The notes below the pieces were generated by a model. It saw only the letters and a program-made list of their open reading frames with translations, searched no databases and was not told the origin of the DNA. Of a stretch of 46,880 nucleotides of DNA, positions 1-8,644 are shown in pieces. Position numbers and translations under genes: made by a program. This DNA comes from Caldilineaceae bacterium bin34 (GTDB lineage: Bacteria; Chloroflexota; Anaerolineae; Caldilineales; Caldilineaceae). The DNA is taken from the NCBI GenBank assembly GCA_002238555.1, contig MPMO01000037.1, positions 1-46,880 on the forward strand. Reading direction: 5' to 3'. The first letter of the stretch is position 1, and the number at the start of each line of letters is the position of its first letter.

Positions 1-108
1 AACGACCCGCGAACACGGCAGGCGGGGTCCGCCCACGCCTGTGCGATCCGGTCCACCAGGGCCGGATTGCCTATCGATTGTCAACTCATCGATATAAGCC
101 CCTAATCA

Positions 109-131
109 AAAGCCTGCTTCTACTCACTGCC
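109..131 (-). repeat. Terminal inverted repeat copy of a small transposable element
   Basis: This stretch is the reverse complement of the left terminal repeat of the 175-bp element at 2917-3091; the shared core reads GGCAGTGAGTAGAAG on the minus strand and identity runs for about 23 bases. It is probably the edge of a related element whose other end lies left of the window. No transposase could be recognised in bases 1-108. Confidence 0.6.
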
Positions 132-226
132 ACCTCATTCTACGAAATAAGGCATGGGTAGTCAGGCTACCGATTCTTCACCTGCGACGGGAAACCCGTT
201 GGGGAAATGAGGCCGATCACTTGTGA

Positions 227-727
227 ATTGGCCTCGGACATCCCGCCGGCCCCCAACTCCAGACGCTGCACTCGAAGGCACAGCAACAGGATGGCCATGA
301 CCGCATGCAGATCCACATCGCCTGGCAGGCCCGGGCCGAACTGCTGCGCAGCGTGCCCGGCGTGGGCCCGGTCGTGGCCGCCGTGCTCGTCGCCAAGTGG
401 CCGGAACGGGGCCGTCTCAACGGGCGCGCGATCGCCGCCCTGGTCGGTGTGGCACCCCTGAACCGGGACAGCGGCCAATACCGGGGCCCACGCCGCGTTT
501 GGGGCGGGCGCGCCTCCGTGCGCACGATGCTGTACATGGCCACCGTGACCGCCACCCGCCACAACCCCGCCATCCGCGACTTCCACACCCGTCTGTGCCG
601 GCGCGGCAAGCCCCGCAAGGTGGCCCTCGTCGCCGCCATGCGCAAGCTGCTCCTCATCCTCAATGCCGTCGTCCGGGACCAGATCCCCTGGCATCCGGAC
701 CGCATGCCCATGGCTGGCGAGACTTGA
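227..727 (+). pseudogene. IS110-family transposase, C-terminal fragment
   Basis: The conceptual protein carries the C-terminal transposase_20 region of IS110/IS116/IS902 elements: LLRSVPGVGPVVAAVL, then ALVGVAPLN, GGRASVRTMLYMA, and a basic RRGKPRKVALVAAMRKLLLIL tail split over adjacent residues. The frame opens just after a TGA at 224-226. The N-terminal DEDD catalytic half is absent, so the copy is dead. The bases after its stop (about 717-748) resemble those after the second IS110 relic near 10060-10095, which identifies the element's 3' end. It lies in opposite orientation to that relic. Confidence 0.8.
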
Positions 728-1289
728 CTTTGCAACACAGTTGCTGACTACGCCGGTGCGACAGGCACAACCCTGTACACCTGTGCCGTAAGGGTGTCCT
801 GCAAACAAGAGAGTCCGGGGGACATCCGGACTCTCCACCGGACAGGGATTGCACCTCTCGTGCCCGACACCCACCACCCTACAACAGAGGCCCCGGAGAC
901 CGTGCACCGCATGGTGCGCCTGGGCACTGCTGTTTGGCACTTGGTCGCTACTGTCTTTTGATCCTTGTGTTCCAGGTTTGGGACGGGGACAGGGGACAAG
1001 CCCCCTTTGCCAATGACTGGCGGTGTCCCACGCCACGGCCTGGCAACAAAGATGGCGAATGCCCCGGGACCCTTGGGTTCCTGTGAACCGCCCTGCACAC
1101 GGAAGAGATCACCGAGGTCCCACTCCCTCGATGTGGAAGCGGACACCGCCCGTGCAGAAGTCACCCCGGAAACAGCGTCTGTGGTAACGCAGGGTTGGAA
1201 GCAAACGGGACAAGTTTAGGACCTCTCATGTAGAGGCTGTGTCATGCTCTGTATGATGACAGAATAAGGGACTGCCGCACCCCGGTGTA
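728..1289. other. Intergenic stretch, no supported gene
   Basis: About 560 bases without a convincing gene. Short open frames exist on both strands but none resembles a known family, and their composition looks like non-coding GC-rich DNA. The first bases are the outer edge of the IS110 relic. A 10-base inverted match (GGCGGTGTCC and GGACACCGCC) lies about 100 bases apart near 1020 and 1140; its role is unknown. Confidence 0.5.
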
Positions 1290-2432
1290 TCAGCTGGAAT
1301 CAGTGTCGGTTTCCGTATCCGGGACGCCTAGAATGGTACGCCAGGTTTCGGGGGCTTGGCTGGCATCCCGAATACGCTCATGGATATTTTCCGGTATGCC
1401 CGTGCGGAGCCAGTGGGCTCTCACAGTGTCCTGATCTTTGGTGGACATGGACGGTACAAAGGCCTTCAATGTCGCGAGTAGAGTCTGGATTCGCTCCTCT
1501 CGGAGTTTATCGCCGATGTGGTCCCTCCAACAGTTGTTCGTGTCGTCAAACCACTGCAGGTAGGAGGGGGAAGGTTCTGATTCGTCGGGAGGGTGGATGC
1601 GAACCTTGGTGCCGCAGATGCGAACGACATCCGTGATGGGTTGGTACATGCCACGGTCATCCAGCCTGAACAGCCACATGTTCAATTGCGGGGTGTCGGA
1701 TTCGGGTTCCGGTTCCCCCACCTGCAGAATCAGGTACTCCTTGATGCCCATGGCTGCATAGAGTCGGCTTTTGTCCGTGAAGTCGCGGTGATCCGAGGTG
1801 GGGGACACGATCTCGATCGCCGCCTCGGGAGTGGGGAAGTTCGCCTCCTGCATGCTGAACGTACGCTCGGCCGGGGTACGTTCCCTTGGTTCCGCAAGCG
1901 TTTGATCCGGATGCAGGACCAGAGCGTCAGGCACCACCATGGTCTTGGGTCTCAGGGTTTTGGTGTAGAGACGCAACGATTCTCCCAGACTGGCCGGAAA
2001 GTGCAATTCCGGTTCCTTCGCCACGCGGAAGCCCAAGGCAGCGCACAGGGTACGCACCAGAAGGGCCAGGAACTCGTCGTGCCACAGTCCACTGGGCATG
2101 AGGAAGCCGTCCTTGTTGAATTCACGCATGTGTTGAACATGGCCGCGATAGTCCGGATCCGTTGACCAGTCATAAGCGTATTCATGTTCCGGATCGTAGG
2201 CGTAATCCGGGTCGTAATGGGGGAGGGCGGTTAGTTCCGATTGCCATGCCTCCAAGTTGCCCAAGCGCATGTGGGCACGCCAAGGGCGGGTTGCCGCCGC
2301 TGTGGCAGCATCCGTTTCCCCCAGTTCCGGGGCATCGGGCCAAGCCCATGCCGTTGTTGGTTGGATTGTGGGTTGATCCGCCATTCCACCATCTTGGATT
2401 GCCACACTCTTGGCTGTTGCTGTTGTGGCCAT
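1290..2432 (-). CDS. Uma2-family (DUF820) PD-(D/E)XK endonuclease-like protein
   Basis: A 380-residue protein with the Uma2 signature in its middle: PDALVL, then AAIEIVSPTSDHRDFTDKSR, then YAAMGIKEYLIL. These are the Asp, the E-x-V/K element and the Lys-rich helix of the restriction-like fold. Residues 1-100 form an unusual acidic, Tyr/Asp-rich N-terminus (DPDYAYDPEHEYAYDW). The C-terminal 100 residues are probably a helical extension. Uma2 proteins are abundant in Cyanobacteria and Chloroflexota, often in many copies, and their cellular role is poorly defined; some are linked to mobile DNA. The gene stands alone, between the IS110 relic and the broken antitoxin gene. The start at 2432 is the longest option; a later start is possible. 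Confidence 0.8.
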   Translation of the reverse strand: MATTATAKSVAIQDGGMADQPTIQPTTAWAWPDAPELGETDAATAAATRPWRAHMRLGNLEAWQSELTALPHYDPDYAYDPEHEYAYDWSTDPDYRGHVQHMREFNKDGFLMPSGLWHDEFLALLVRTLCAALGFRVAKEPELHFPASLGESLRLYTKTLRPKTMVVPDALVLHPDQTLAEPRERTPAERTFSMQEANFPTPEAAIEIVSPTSDHRDFTDKSRLYAAMGIKEYLILQVGEPEPESDTPQLNMWLFRLDDRGMYQPITDVVRICGTKVRIHPPDESEPSPSYLQWFDDTNNCWRDHIGDKLREERIQTLLATLKAFVPSMSTKDQDTVRAHWLRTGIPENIHERIRDASQAPETWRTILGVPDTETDTDSS

Positions 2433-2706
2433 ATTCGACTACCGTGTGGTGGTTGGTGCACTGCCTCATTGTAACAAGAGCCCAGCCCGCCCAATGCGGT
2501 GCCTGGCTGTGCCGACGGGTATCCTGGAGGACTGCATCTGCGCCCACCGGGCAGGGAAATCCGTGCGCCTGATGGCCCGCGGCATGGCCTGAACAGACGC
2601 ACGCAACCCACATGTGCAGAGGGTGCCCATAACCGCCCCGAACCAATGGCAACGAGAGTGAAACAGGGCCCAAGCCTGCAACTACTTGCCGCCACGGGAG
2701 ACAACT

Positions 2707-3159
2707 GTGACGAACCACGATATGGACGCGGAAGAGCGGGACATTCTGGACCGCTTTGAGAGGGGCGAGTTACGCCCGGCACCCGACGCTGACCGGGAGA
2801 TGGAGGATGCCCGGACGGCAGCCCACAGCACTTTCAAAAAGACCAGACCGATCAATCTGCGCGTCACGGAACGCGATTGCATGCTCGTGCGTGTGCGCGC
2901 ACGGCAAGATAGTGGGGGCAGTGAGTAGAAGCAGGCTTTGGATACCATCTGCCTGTCGGATCAAGAGCGGACGCAACCACCGCCACCGGCCGTCCCGTGG
3001 CACAGGGGAAGCTGCACGGCGAGAGGCGATCCCGTTGGGGACCTCAAGGACCCGTGAACAAGAGTGGACAAGCCCAGTTCTACTGAGTGCCATAATGGGA
3101 TGCCCTAACAGACGCTGCTGTCAAGCATCATCCACAAGTACGTGTCCGGGCGACGGCAC
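2707..3159 (+). pseudogene. BrnA/CopG-like antitoxin gene disrupted by a MITE
   Basis: The first half encodes DMDAEERDILDRFERGELR, then HSTFKKTRPINLRVTERD and VRARQ, a close fit to the ribbon-helix-helix antitoxins often annotated CopG or BrnA-like. The GTG start at 2707 is chosen because GGGAG at 2696-2700 sits 6 bases upstream. The missing C-terminal end, QTLLSSIIHKYVSGRR, is found in the same frame at 3106-3153, beyond a 175-bp inserted element. Removing the element plus one 8-bp target copy (183 bp, 61 codons) rejoins the protein as RARQDSGMP-stop-QTLLSS; the stop (TAA) replaces the Tyr usual in the IPYQTLLSS motif. The gene is therefore dead twice over. No matching toxin gene was recognised upstream. 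Confidence 0.8.
2917..3091. mobile_element. 175-bp MITE with imperfect terminal inverted repeats and 8-bp target duplication
   Basis: The element starts GGCAGTGAGTAGAAG and its other end, read on the minus strand, starts GGCACTCAGTAGAAC. About 17 of the first 22 positions agree, including the shared blocks AGTAGAA and GGCTT. It is flanked by ATAGTGGG (2909-2916) and ATAATGGG (3092-3099), an 8-bp target duplication with one mismatch. It has no coding capacity. An 8-bp duplication with ends starting GGC would fit mobilisation by an IS1595-type transposase, but that family assignment is inference. Confidence 0.75.
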
Positions 3160-3307
3160 AGTCCCGCGGACGGTGACTGCCACGTCCACCCCTTGGCCAC
3201 TTGCCGCACAACCCACGCGGACAGCGCGCTTGTGGAGTCGACGCAACCCTGGACGGCAAGGTGGTCTTGTCGGTACCCGGGAAACTCGCCAAGGGAAACG
3301 AGTCCGG

Positions 3308-4033
3308 TCATTTGCGGCCCTCTGACACCCTGCCGGCCTCCGCTTCCAGGCGCTGTCCCCTTAGACACAGAAGCAGGGAGGCCGTAACCGCAAACGGCTG
3401 CAACAAGGCCGGTATCAGCAGCCAGGTTGCGCCCCCGGCCAGGCGCGCGCCCAAGGTCAAGAGCCACGTCAGGGCCAGGAGCCCGAACGAAACGGTTGGC
3501 CAGCGCAGGGTCAGGGCCAGACCATATTGCAATGAGCGTCGCACAGGCAGGTCAAAGAGGACCTGCATGGTCAAGGCATGCAACGTCACAACCGCCAGGA
3601 CCAATGTCACGCCCAGGTTGGCGACCACCCCGGCAGTCACGAACCAGGGCGGGTTCGAACCCTGCAGGTTCGCGGCGGCCACCCAGAGGTTGAGGGCCAG
3701 CAACAACGGGAGACTCGTAAACAGGGCTTGCGGATATCGGGTGAAGAATGTTCGCAGGACATCCAGCCAAGAAGTCGAGCGGCCTGTCGCCGCGCGCCCC
3801 ACCGGATAGCTGAAGGCCATCCACAGGGGGACCGGGAGCAACCAAGCCAACAATGATGCGACCGGTACATGGCCCGAATTCACCATCACCCACCACACCG
3901 GCAGCACTGACGCGATCAGGAGCAGCCCCTGGGCGGCCAGGCGCAAGGCTTCGGACCAGATCAGTTCGGCGGTGAATCGGACATACGTCCGTTCATCGAT
4001 GCGGACATCCTCCAGGTGTATCGACACGGGCAT
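3308..4033 (-). CDS. DUF624/YesL-like integral membrane protein of a sugar ABC operon
   Basis: A 241-residue protein with about five to six hydrophobic segments (for example GLLLIASVLPVWWVMV, LLLALNLWVAAANL, LGVTLVLAVVTLHAL). Size and topology match DUF624 (YesL) proteins, which are commonly encoded at the end of MalF/MalG-type sugar ABC operons in Firmicutes and Chloroflexota; their biochemical role is not established. The ATG at 4033 is preferred because the longer frame upstream lacks membrane-protein character. It lies 226 bases after the second permease on the same strand and probably belongs to the same operon. Assignment rests on topology and context, not on a decisive motif. Confidence 0.55.
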   Translation of the reverse strand: MPVSIHLEDVRIDERTYVRFTAELIWSEALRLAAQGLLLIASVLPVWWVMVNSGHVPVASLLAWLLPVPLWMAFSYPVGRAATGRSTSWLDVLRTFFTRYPQALFTSLPLLLALNLWVAAANLQGSNPPWFVTAGVVANLGVTLVLAVVTLHALTMQVLFDLPVRRSLQYGLALTLRWPTVSFGLLALTWLLTLGARLAGGATWLLIPALLQPFAVTASLLLCLRGQRLEAEAGRVSEGRK

Positions 4034-4259
4034 TGCAATCCGACTCAAACCGCCAATGTCAACGGCAATCCCGTTGCGGAGAGAGTACCGTTGACCACAC
4101 CCATGGCCTCGCCGTTGTCCGGATCTTCCCCCGACCGCTCCCTGCCTCCCGTGGCCAAGGAGATCCTCCTCGACGCGGAATGGGGATGGGACGAATGTCG
4201 GAGGCACGAACCGACAATTCCATCCCACCGGAGGAACCCTTCGGCATGTGGAACAGTCC

Positions 4260-5153
4260 CTATTTGATGCCGCCGGTGAAGCCGATGCTTTCGATCATGC
4301 GCCTTTGCAGGACCAGGAAGGCCAGCAGGACCGGGGCCACGCCCAAGGTGATTCCGGCCATGATCACCGTCACGCTGTTCTGGGAGTATTGACCGCGCAA
4401 CATGGTCACGCCCAGGGGCCAGGTGAACTTCTGCCAGTCGTTGAGGAAGATCAGCGGGAAGAAGAAGGCGTTCCAGGTGCCCGTGAACACCACGATCGCC
4501 AACGTGGTCAGGGCCGGGCCGATCAACGGCAGCATGATTTGAAGCAGGATCCGCACCGGCCCGGCACCATCCATGCGCGCGGCATCCTCCAGTTCGTCCG
4601 GGATCGTCAACAGATACTGCCGCAACAGAAAGACGCCGAAGATGTTGGTCAAGGCCGGCAGGATGAGGGCGGCATGCGTATCGATCAGCTTGAAGAAACG
4701 CATTTCGATGTACAGCGGCACAATGGTGACCTGCGCCGGCACCATGAGCGCCGTCAACAGGACCACAAACAGCACCTCGCGCCCGCGAAACCGCAAGCGG
4801 GCAAACGCATAGGCGGCGGCGGTGCAGGTGACGAGCTGGCCCAGCGTCACCAGGACGGCGATGTTCAGGCTGTTGAGGAAGAACCGCGGGATCGGTACCG
4901 TGGGGTGAAACAGAACCTGCTGATAGTTTTCCCATCGCCATTCATGCGGCCAAAGCTGCGGGGGAATGCTGAAGGCCGTTTTGGGCACCTTGAGCGAAGC
5001 GCTCAACATCCAGACAAAGGGAAAGGCCATGAAGAGCGACAGCAACAGAAGCACGCCCACGGTCAACACCGTGGATGTGCGCAGATAACCCCGATTCCAG
5101 CGCAACCCGGACGGTATCAGCGGCTTGGACGCCACGACTTCGGCCTCTTTCAC
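4260..5153 (-). CDS. Carbohydrate ABC transporter permease, MalG/UgpE type
   Basis: A 297-residue inner-membrane permease with about six transmembrane segments. The first is near residues 25-50 (LTVGVLLLLSLFMAFPFVWM), followed by the family's LKVPKTAF and IPPQLWP. The cytoplasmic EAA loop, EDAARMDGAGPVRILLQIML, contacts the ATPase subunit and includes the conserved DGAG. The protein ends in the usual short GFTGGIK tail. It pairs with the MalF-type permease immediately upstream (117-bp gap) to form the translocation channel for a sugar or oligosaccharide. No ATP-binding subunit is encoded nearby, so a shared MsmX/MalK-type ATPase elsewhere is expected. Confidence 0.92.
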   Translation of the reverse strand: MKEAEVVASKPLIPSGLRWNRGYLRTSTVLTVGVLLLLSLFMAFPFVWMLSASLKVPKTAFSIPPQLWPHEWRWENYQQVLFHPTVPIPRFFLNSLNIAVLVTLGQLVTCTAAAYAFARLRFRGREVLFVVLLTALMVPAQVTIVPLYIEMRFFKLIDTHAALILPALTNIFGVFLLRQYLLTIPDELEDAARMDGAGPVRILLQIMLPLIGPALTTLAIVVFTGTWNAFFFPLIFLNDWQKFTWPLGVTMLRGQYSQNSVTVIMAGITLGVAPVLLAFLVLQRRMIESIGFTGGIK

Positions 5154-5270
5154 CGGTGCCCTCGCCGCAACACCCGGGACATGCCTGATCGGCAGCGCTC
5201 AAGCTTGACCTGCACCCATATCTCCTGGTCTGCACGCATGCGGCATCGGGCACATCCATCCGATGCCGGG

Positions 5271-6221
5271 CTACCGATAGAACACCCAGCGATCGCTGGT
5301 GGCGAACTGCACCGCCGTCACCGCCAGAATGGCCAGGAACAGGACCAGACCGATGGCGGCGGCGTAGCCGAAGTCCAGAACCTGGAAGCCTCTCTCCCAG
5401 ATGTACATCAACACGGTGCGACTGGCGTCCCCCGGTCCGCCCTGGGTCAGCACGAACGGCGAATCGAACAGCTGGAACACACCGATGGCCCCCTTCACCA
5501 AAATGAAGAAGATGACAGGCGTCAGCATCGGCAAGGTGATGCGACCAAAACTGGCCCAGCGGCCGGCCCCGTCGATGCGGCCGGCCTCATAGAGCTCAAC
5601 CGGAATGTTTTGCAACCCGGCCAGCAACAACAGCATGTTGAAGCCAACTCCGTTCCAAACAGTCATGATGATGACGCTGTTGCGCACCCAGTCGGAGGAG
5701 ATCAGCCACGGCACCCGGTCGAGACCCAGCTTGACCAGGTACCAGTTGATGATGCCCAGGTCCATGTTGAACAGATAGAGCCAGACGATCGAGATGACGG
5801 CGCCGGACACCAGGATCGGGAAGAAGAAGACGGCCCGGAAGAAGACCTTGAAGAACCGCGGTATGAAGCTGTTGAGGGCCACGGCCAGGATCAGGGCCCA
5901 CACCAAGTCCAGCGCAATCATGCCCACCACGTAGTAGATGGTGTTGCCGAAGATCTGCAGAATGCGCTGATCCTCAATCATCTTGACGAAATTCTCGCCC
6001 CCCACGAAGGAGGGCGGCGTCAGCAGGTCGTAGCGCATGAATCCCAACGCCAGGCCCCCGACGATGGGACCGATGACGAAGGCGAGGAAACCCACTATGG
6101 TCGGCAGGATGAACAACCAGGCGGTCAGCGCGTCGCGCCGCCGCAACGACCGACCTCCGGCTCCGTCGCCGCCTCTTCGAAGCACCTGTCCCGCTGCACC
6201 CATCGCGCGGCTGCCCTGCAA
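5271..6221 (-). CDS. Carbohydrate ABC transporter permease, MalF/UgpA type
   Basis: A 316-residue permease. After a basic cytoplasmic N-terminus (GGRSLRRRDALTAW) comes a first membrane span, LFILPTIVGFLAFVIGPI, typical of this family. A periplasmic segment with NFVKMIEDQRIL and the NTIYYVVGMIALDLVWALILA span follow. The EAA loop reads ELYEAGRIDGAGRWASFGRI, with the conserved DGAG. The segment PFVLTQGGPGDASRTVLMYI is the usual MalF-type signature before the last span. It is encoded between the binding protein (72 bp upstream) and the MalG-type partner. The start could also be the ATG 15 bases downstream. Confidence 0.92.
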   Translation of the reverse strand: MQGSRAMGAAGQVLRRGGDGAGGRSLRRRDALTAWLFILPTIVGFLAFVIGPIVGGLALGFMRYDLLTPPSFVGGENFVKMIEDQRILQIFGNTIYYVVGMIALDLVWALILAVALNSFIPRFFKVFFRAVFFFPILVSGAVISIVWLYLFNMDLGIINWYLVKLGLDRVPWLISSDWVRNSVIIMTVWNGVGFNMLLLLAGLQNIPVELYEAGRIDGAGRWASFGRITLPMLTPVIFFILVKGAIGVFQLFDSPFVLTQGGPGDASRTVLMYIWERGFQVLDFGYAAAIGLVLFLAILAVTAVQFATSDRWVFYR

Positions 6222-6292
6222 TTAGGTAAAGGTTCTGCCGGGAAAAGAACGCAGGCGGGCAGTATTTGCCGCCCGCCTGCAACCCGGAACCG

Positions 6293-7642
6293 TCAAGCGA
6301 ACTTGGCCGCCCAGTCCTCGGGGCGACGCGCAACCATGTCGTTCAATTCCTGCTCCGTGCTGGCCAGGGCCTCGGCGATGCCCAGCTCGTTGGCAAACAC
6401 CTGCGAAAGATAACGGTTGCTGATCTGCTCCATCTCCGAGAACTCGGGCGGCGAGGTGACGGACATCACGGGAATGTCGTCCCTGTCAATCGACTCGTAC
6501 CAAAGCCGACCGCTCCGGTCGTGCAGCGCCAGGAATTCCTCGGAATACCCAACGGACCGCAGCGAGGGAATATTGGCTCCGGTGGAAACGAAGTAGGCGA
6601 TCGAATCCCGCTGCAGGAGCTTGGTTTCGAACTTCCACGCCGCTTCGGGATGCTCGGACGCCAGGAATATCGGCCAGGAACCGCAACCCACTTCGGTGAC
6701 CCTGCGGGTTCCCTTGGGCCAATACTGGACATCCCAGTCCCTGAAATCGTTTTGCAGGAAGCCGCTGAGCGGCCACCGGCCGGCCATCATCATGGCCTGC
6801 GTGCCGGCCTCGAAGTTGCCCGTGTTCTGGGCGTCGGGCTTCGGTACCGTTTCGTCCACGTACATCATGTCGTAGAGCAATTGGATCACCTCGGCGTAGG
6901 CCGGATCGCCTTGCAGCGGGACCGACAGATCGTCGCCTCCCATGATCCCTTCCAAACCATTGTTGAACAGCCAGGGACACAGCCCGAAGGGGGCAGTCCA
7001 GAAGGAGAATCCGTAGTGGGTGGTGTTGGCACCGTCCTTCCTGGTCAACGCCGAGGCATATTCGCGGAAATCGCTGAAGGTCCAATCCTCCGGCGGCATC
7101 TCCAGCCCTTCCTCGGCCAGCCGGGTGATGTTGAACCAAATCATCATGTTGTTGTAGTCGTACGGCAACCCGTAGGTCTTGCCGCCATACACGAACACGC
7201 TGGCCAGTTCGGCGGACACATCGTTGAAGTAGTCGTCCAGTTCCGGAGTGGCTTGGATGTACTCGTCAAGCGGTCGGATCAGGTTGCGGGCCACGGCCAG
7301 CCGGCCGCCCTCCGTCGGTATCTTGCCCATGTCCACGGTTTCGCCGCCGGCGATGATCACGCTCAGCTTGTCAAAGTAGCCGCCCCAGCCGCCGGCTCCC
7401 ACAACCCCCAGGAATTCAATCTCGATTTCAGGATGCTCTTCCTGGAACTCCGTCTTGATTGGGTCGTACAGCACCGCGCTGGAGTCGGAGGACTCGGTCG
7501 TCACGAAGACGATTTTGATGCTCTCGGCGGCGGCTCCGTCATCCGTCGAGGGAGCGGCCGGCACGCACGCCGCCAATACGCCGGCGGCAGAAGCCGTCGC
7601 CGCGGTCTTCAAAAAACTGCGTCTGCTGATGGACAAGGACAT
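6293..7642 (-). CDS. Extracellular sugar-binding lipoprotein of ABC importer
   Basis: A 449-residue solute-binding protein (family 1, MalE/UgpB type). The start at 7642 is fixed by AGGAGG a few bases upstream and by the signal that follows: twin arginines in SRRSFLK (residues 6-12) and the lipobox LAAC with Cys26, then an acidic linker. It is therefore probably exported by Tat and lipid-anchored on the cell surface. The mature protein shows family features such as DKLSVIIAGGETVDMG, YDYNNMMIWFN and PAYAEVIQLLYDMM. It is the first gene of the operon and delivers an unidentified carbohydrate to the two permeases downstream. Confidence 0.92.
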   Translation of the reverse strand: MSLSISRRSFLKTAATASAAGVLAACVPAAPSTDDGAAAESIKIVFVTTESSDSSAVLYDPIKTEFQEEHPEIEIEFLGVVGAGGWGGYFDKLSVIIAGGETVDMGKIPTEGGRLAVARNLIRPLDEYIQATPELDDYFNDVSAELASVFVYGGKTYGLPYDYNNMMIWFNITRLAEEGLEMPPEDWTFSDFREYASALTRKDGANTTHYGFSFWTAPFGLCPWLFNNGLEGIMGGDDLSVPLQGDPAYAEVIQLLYDMMYVDETVPKPDAQNTGNFEAGTQAMMMAGRWPLSGFLQNDFRDWDVQYWPKGTRRVTEVGCGSWPIFLASEHPEAAWKFETKLLQRDSIAYFVSTGANIPSLRSVGYSEEFLALHDRSGRLWYESIDRDDIPVMSVTSPPEFSEMEQISNRYLSQVFANELGIAEALASTEQELNDMVARRPEDWAAKFA

Positions 7643-7987
7643 CCGGTCCTCCTGAGGCGACAGCCTCCATTGTGAACAAGGCGCACACCCATCGATTGCC
7701 GCCCTTGGCGTTGCCGCCGATGAAATCGCACAACCCAAACCTGGCCGCCGATAAGGTCGCTGCCTGACTGCAATGATGGTAGCAAAGGGGAATCCGCGTC
7801 CGACTCCGGTGTCCATTGGCTTCGCGAGAGCTTTCTGGGCTCGCCAAAGTCGACGACGCATGGACTTGAACTCAGCTGACGCCTTGGTCCTGCCCCCTGG
7901 AGCCGTTCAGTGATTAAGCTTTCACCGAGGCCAACTTGAACCTCAAAGTCCCTGATGTCCACGAGAGCAGAACACGTCAGGATTCCA
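7643..7987. other. Upstream region of the ABC operon containing a diverged dispersed repeat
   Basis: No gene is supported here. The part at about 7686-7795 is a diverged copy of sequence at about 10528-10645. The promoter of the sugar ABC operon must lie in this interval on the minus strand, but I could not point to convincing -35/-10 boxes. Confidence 0.5.
7686..7795 (+). repeat. Diverged dispersed repeat A, copy 1
   Basis: Shares alternating identical blocks with copy 2 at 10528-10645 in the same orientation. Examples are GCACACCCA, the GTTGC(C/T)GCCGATG segment, CACAACCCAA, CTGCCTGA(C/T)TGCA and TCCGCGTCCG. Minus-strand translation across both gives related peptide pieces (IGGNAKGGNRWVC versus IGSNTSGGDRWVC), suggesting both are remnants of one coding or element sequence. 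Its identity is unknown. Confidence 0.5.
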
Positions 7988-8644
7988 TCATGGATCGTCC
8001 TGCACCGGGCCTGGCCGGGGTGTAACGGTTGCCACACCCAGCTCCACAGCCTGGACTAACTCCTCTACGGCGTGCCACAGGCGACAAAAGGAACGGGATC
8101 TCGTCTGCACCAAGTCCAACTCAAGTCGATGGGTCAAAGGTTCCTGATCGACTGTTTCCTTGTAAGAACGGTGACGGCGCATGTGGCGTTTGAGCCACTT
8201 CTTGGCATCCCGTATCGTTTCGGGACACTCCGGGGCTGTCACATCCGCCGGCAGCTCAAGCCACTTCCGAATCCTGTCCCCACGGTCCGGAGCCAGACTG
8301 CAAATAAACCAGGTCTCATATTCCCGCTTGGCATAAACGATGGCGACAGGAACGTTCAGATTCATCTCCGTTGCCCTCCGAGCCAAGCCATCCGCCTTCT
8401 CTCGCGGACATTCCTCATCGGCGTCTAGGAGCACAAGAATCGCTACACCACCGTTGTGAACCGCATACTGGAGGTAATGCTCGAATTTCCTCAACAGGGA
8501 CGGCTTGCCTCCTGTCGGTATGGCCCGAGACACCGGTGTCTCAAAGTAGTTGCATGCCGATAGGATGTTGCGAACCAGACCAGGAACGGCTTTTTTGTCT
8601 CCCGGGCCTTCCACAATGGCCACAATACCGGAACGCCTACTCAT
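7988..8644 (-). CDS. DUF4276-like, Toprim-fold protein partnered with AAA ATPase
   Basis: A 218-residue protein that begins with IVAIVEGPGDKKAVPGLVRNIL, the Toprim-type E-x-x-D/E start. It continues with VAILVLLDADEECP, the D-x-D motif that binds catalytic metal in Toprim nucleases. A helical basic region (AKKWLKRHMRRHRSYKE) follows. The layout resembles DUF4276, a Toprim-like family regularly encoded with AAA ATPases related to OLD nucleases. The start at 8644 overlaps the ATPase gene's end by 8 bases, so the two are translationally coupled. By analogy with OLD/Gabija and PARIS pairs it may be the nuclease effector of a two-gene defence unit; that role is inference. Confidence 0.65.
   Translation of the reverse strand: MSRRSGIVAIVEGPGDKKAVPGLVRNILSACNYFETPVSRAIPTGGKPSLLRKFEHYLQYAVHNGGVAILVLLDADEECPREKADGLARRATEMNLNVPVAIVYAKREYETWFICSLAPDRGDRIRKWLELPADVTAPECPETIRDAKKWLKRHMRRHRSYKETVDQEPLTHRLELDLVQTRSRSFCRLWHAVEELVQAVELGVATVTPRPGPVQDDP

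Noticed and set aside
1..108. C-terminus of an IS1595-type transposase at the window edge
   Set aside because: All three frames were translated and none gives a recognisable transposase tail, although an element end follows at 131.
4248..6413. A 721-codon plus-strand open frame across the ABC permease genes
   Set aside because: It is antisense to two clear MalF/MalG permeases; its composition (His/Gln/Asp/Gly-rich) is the usual complement of hydrophobic codons.
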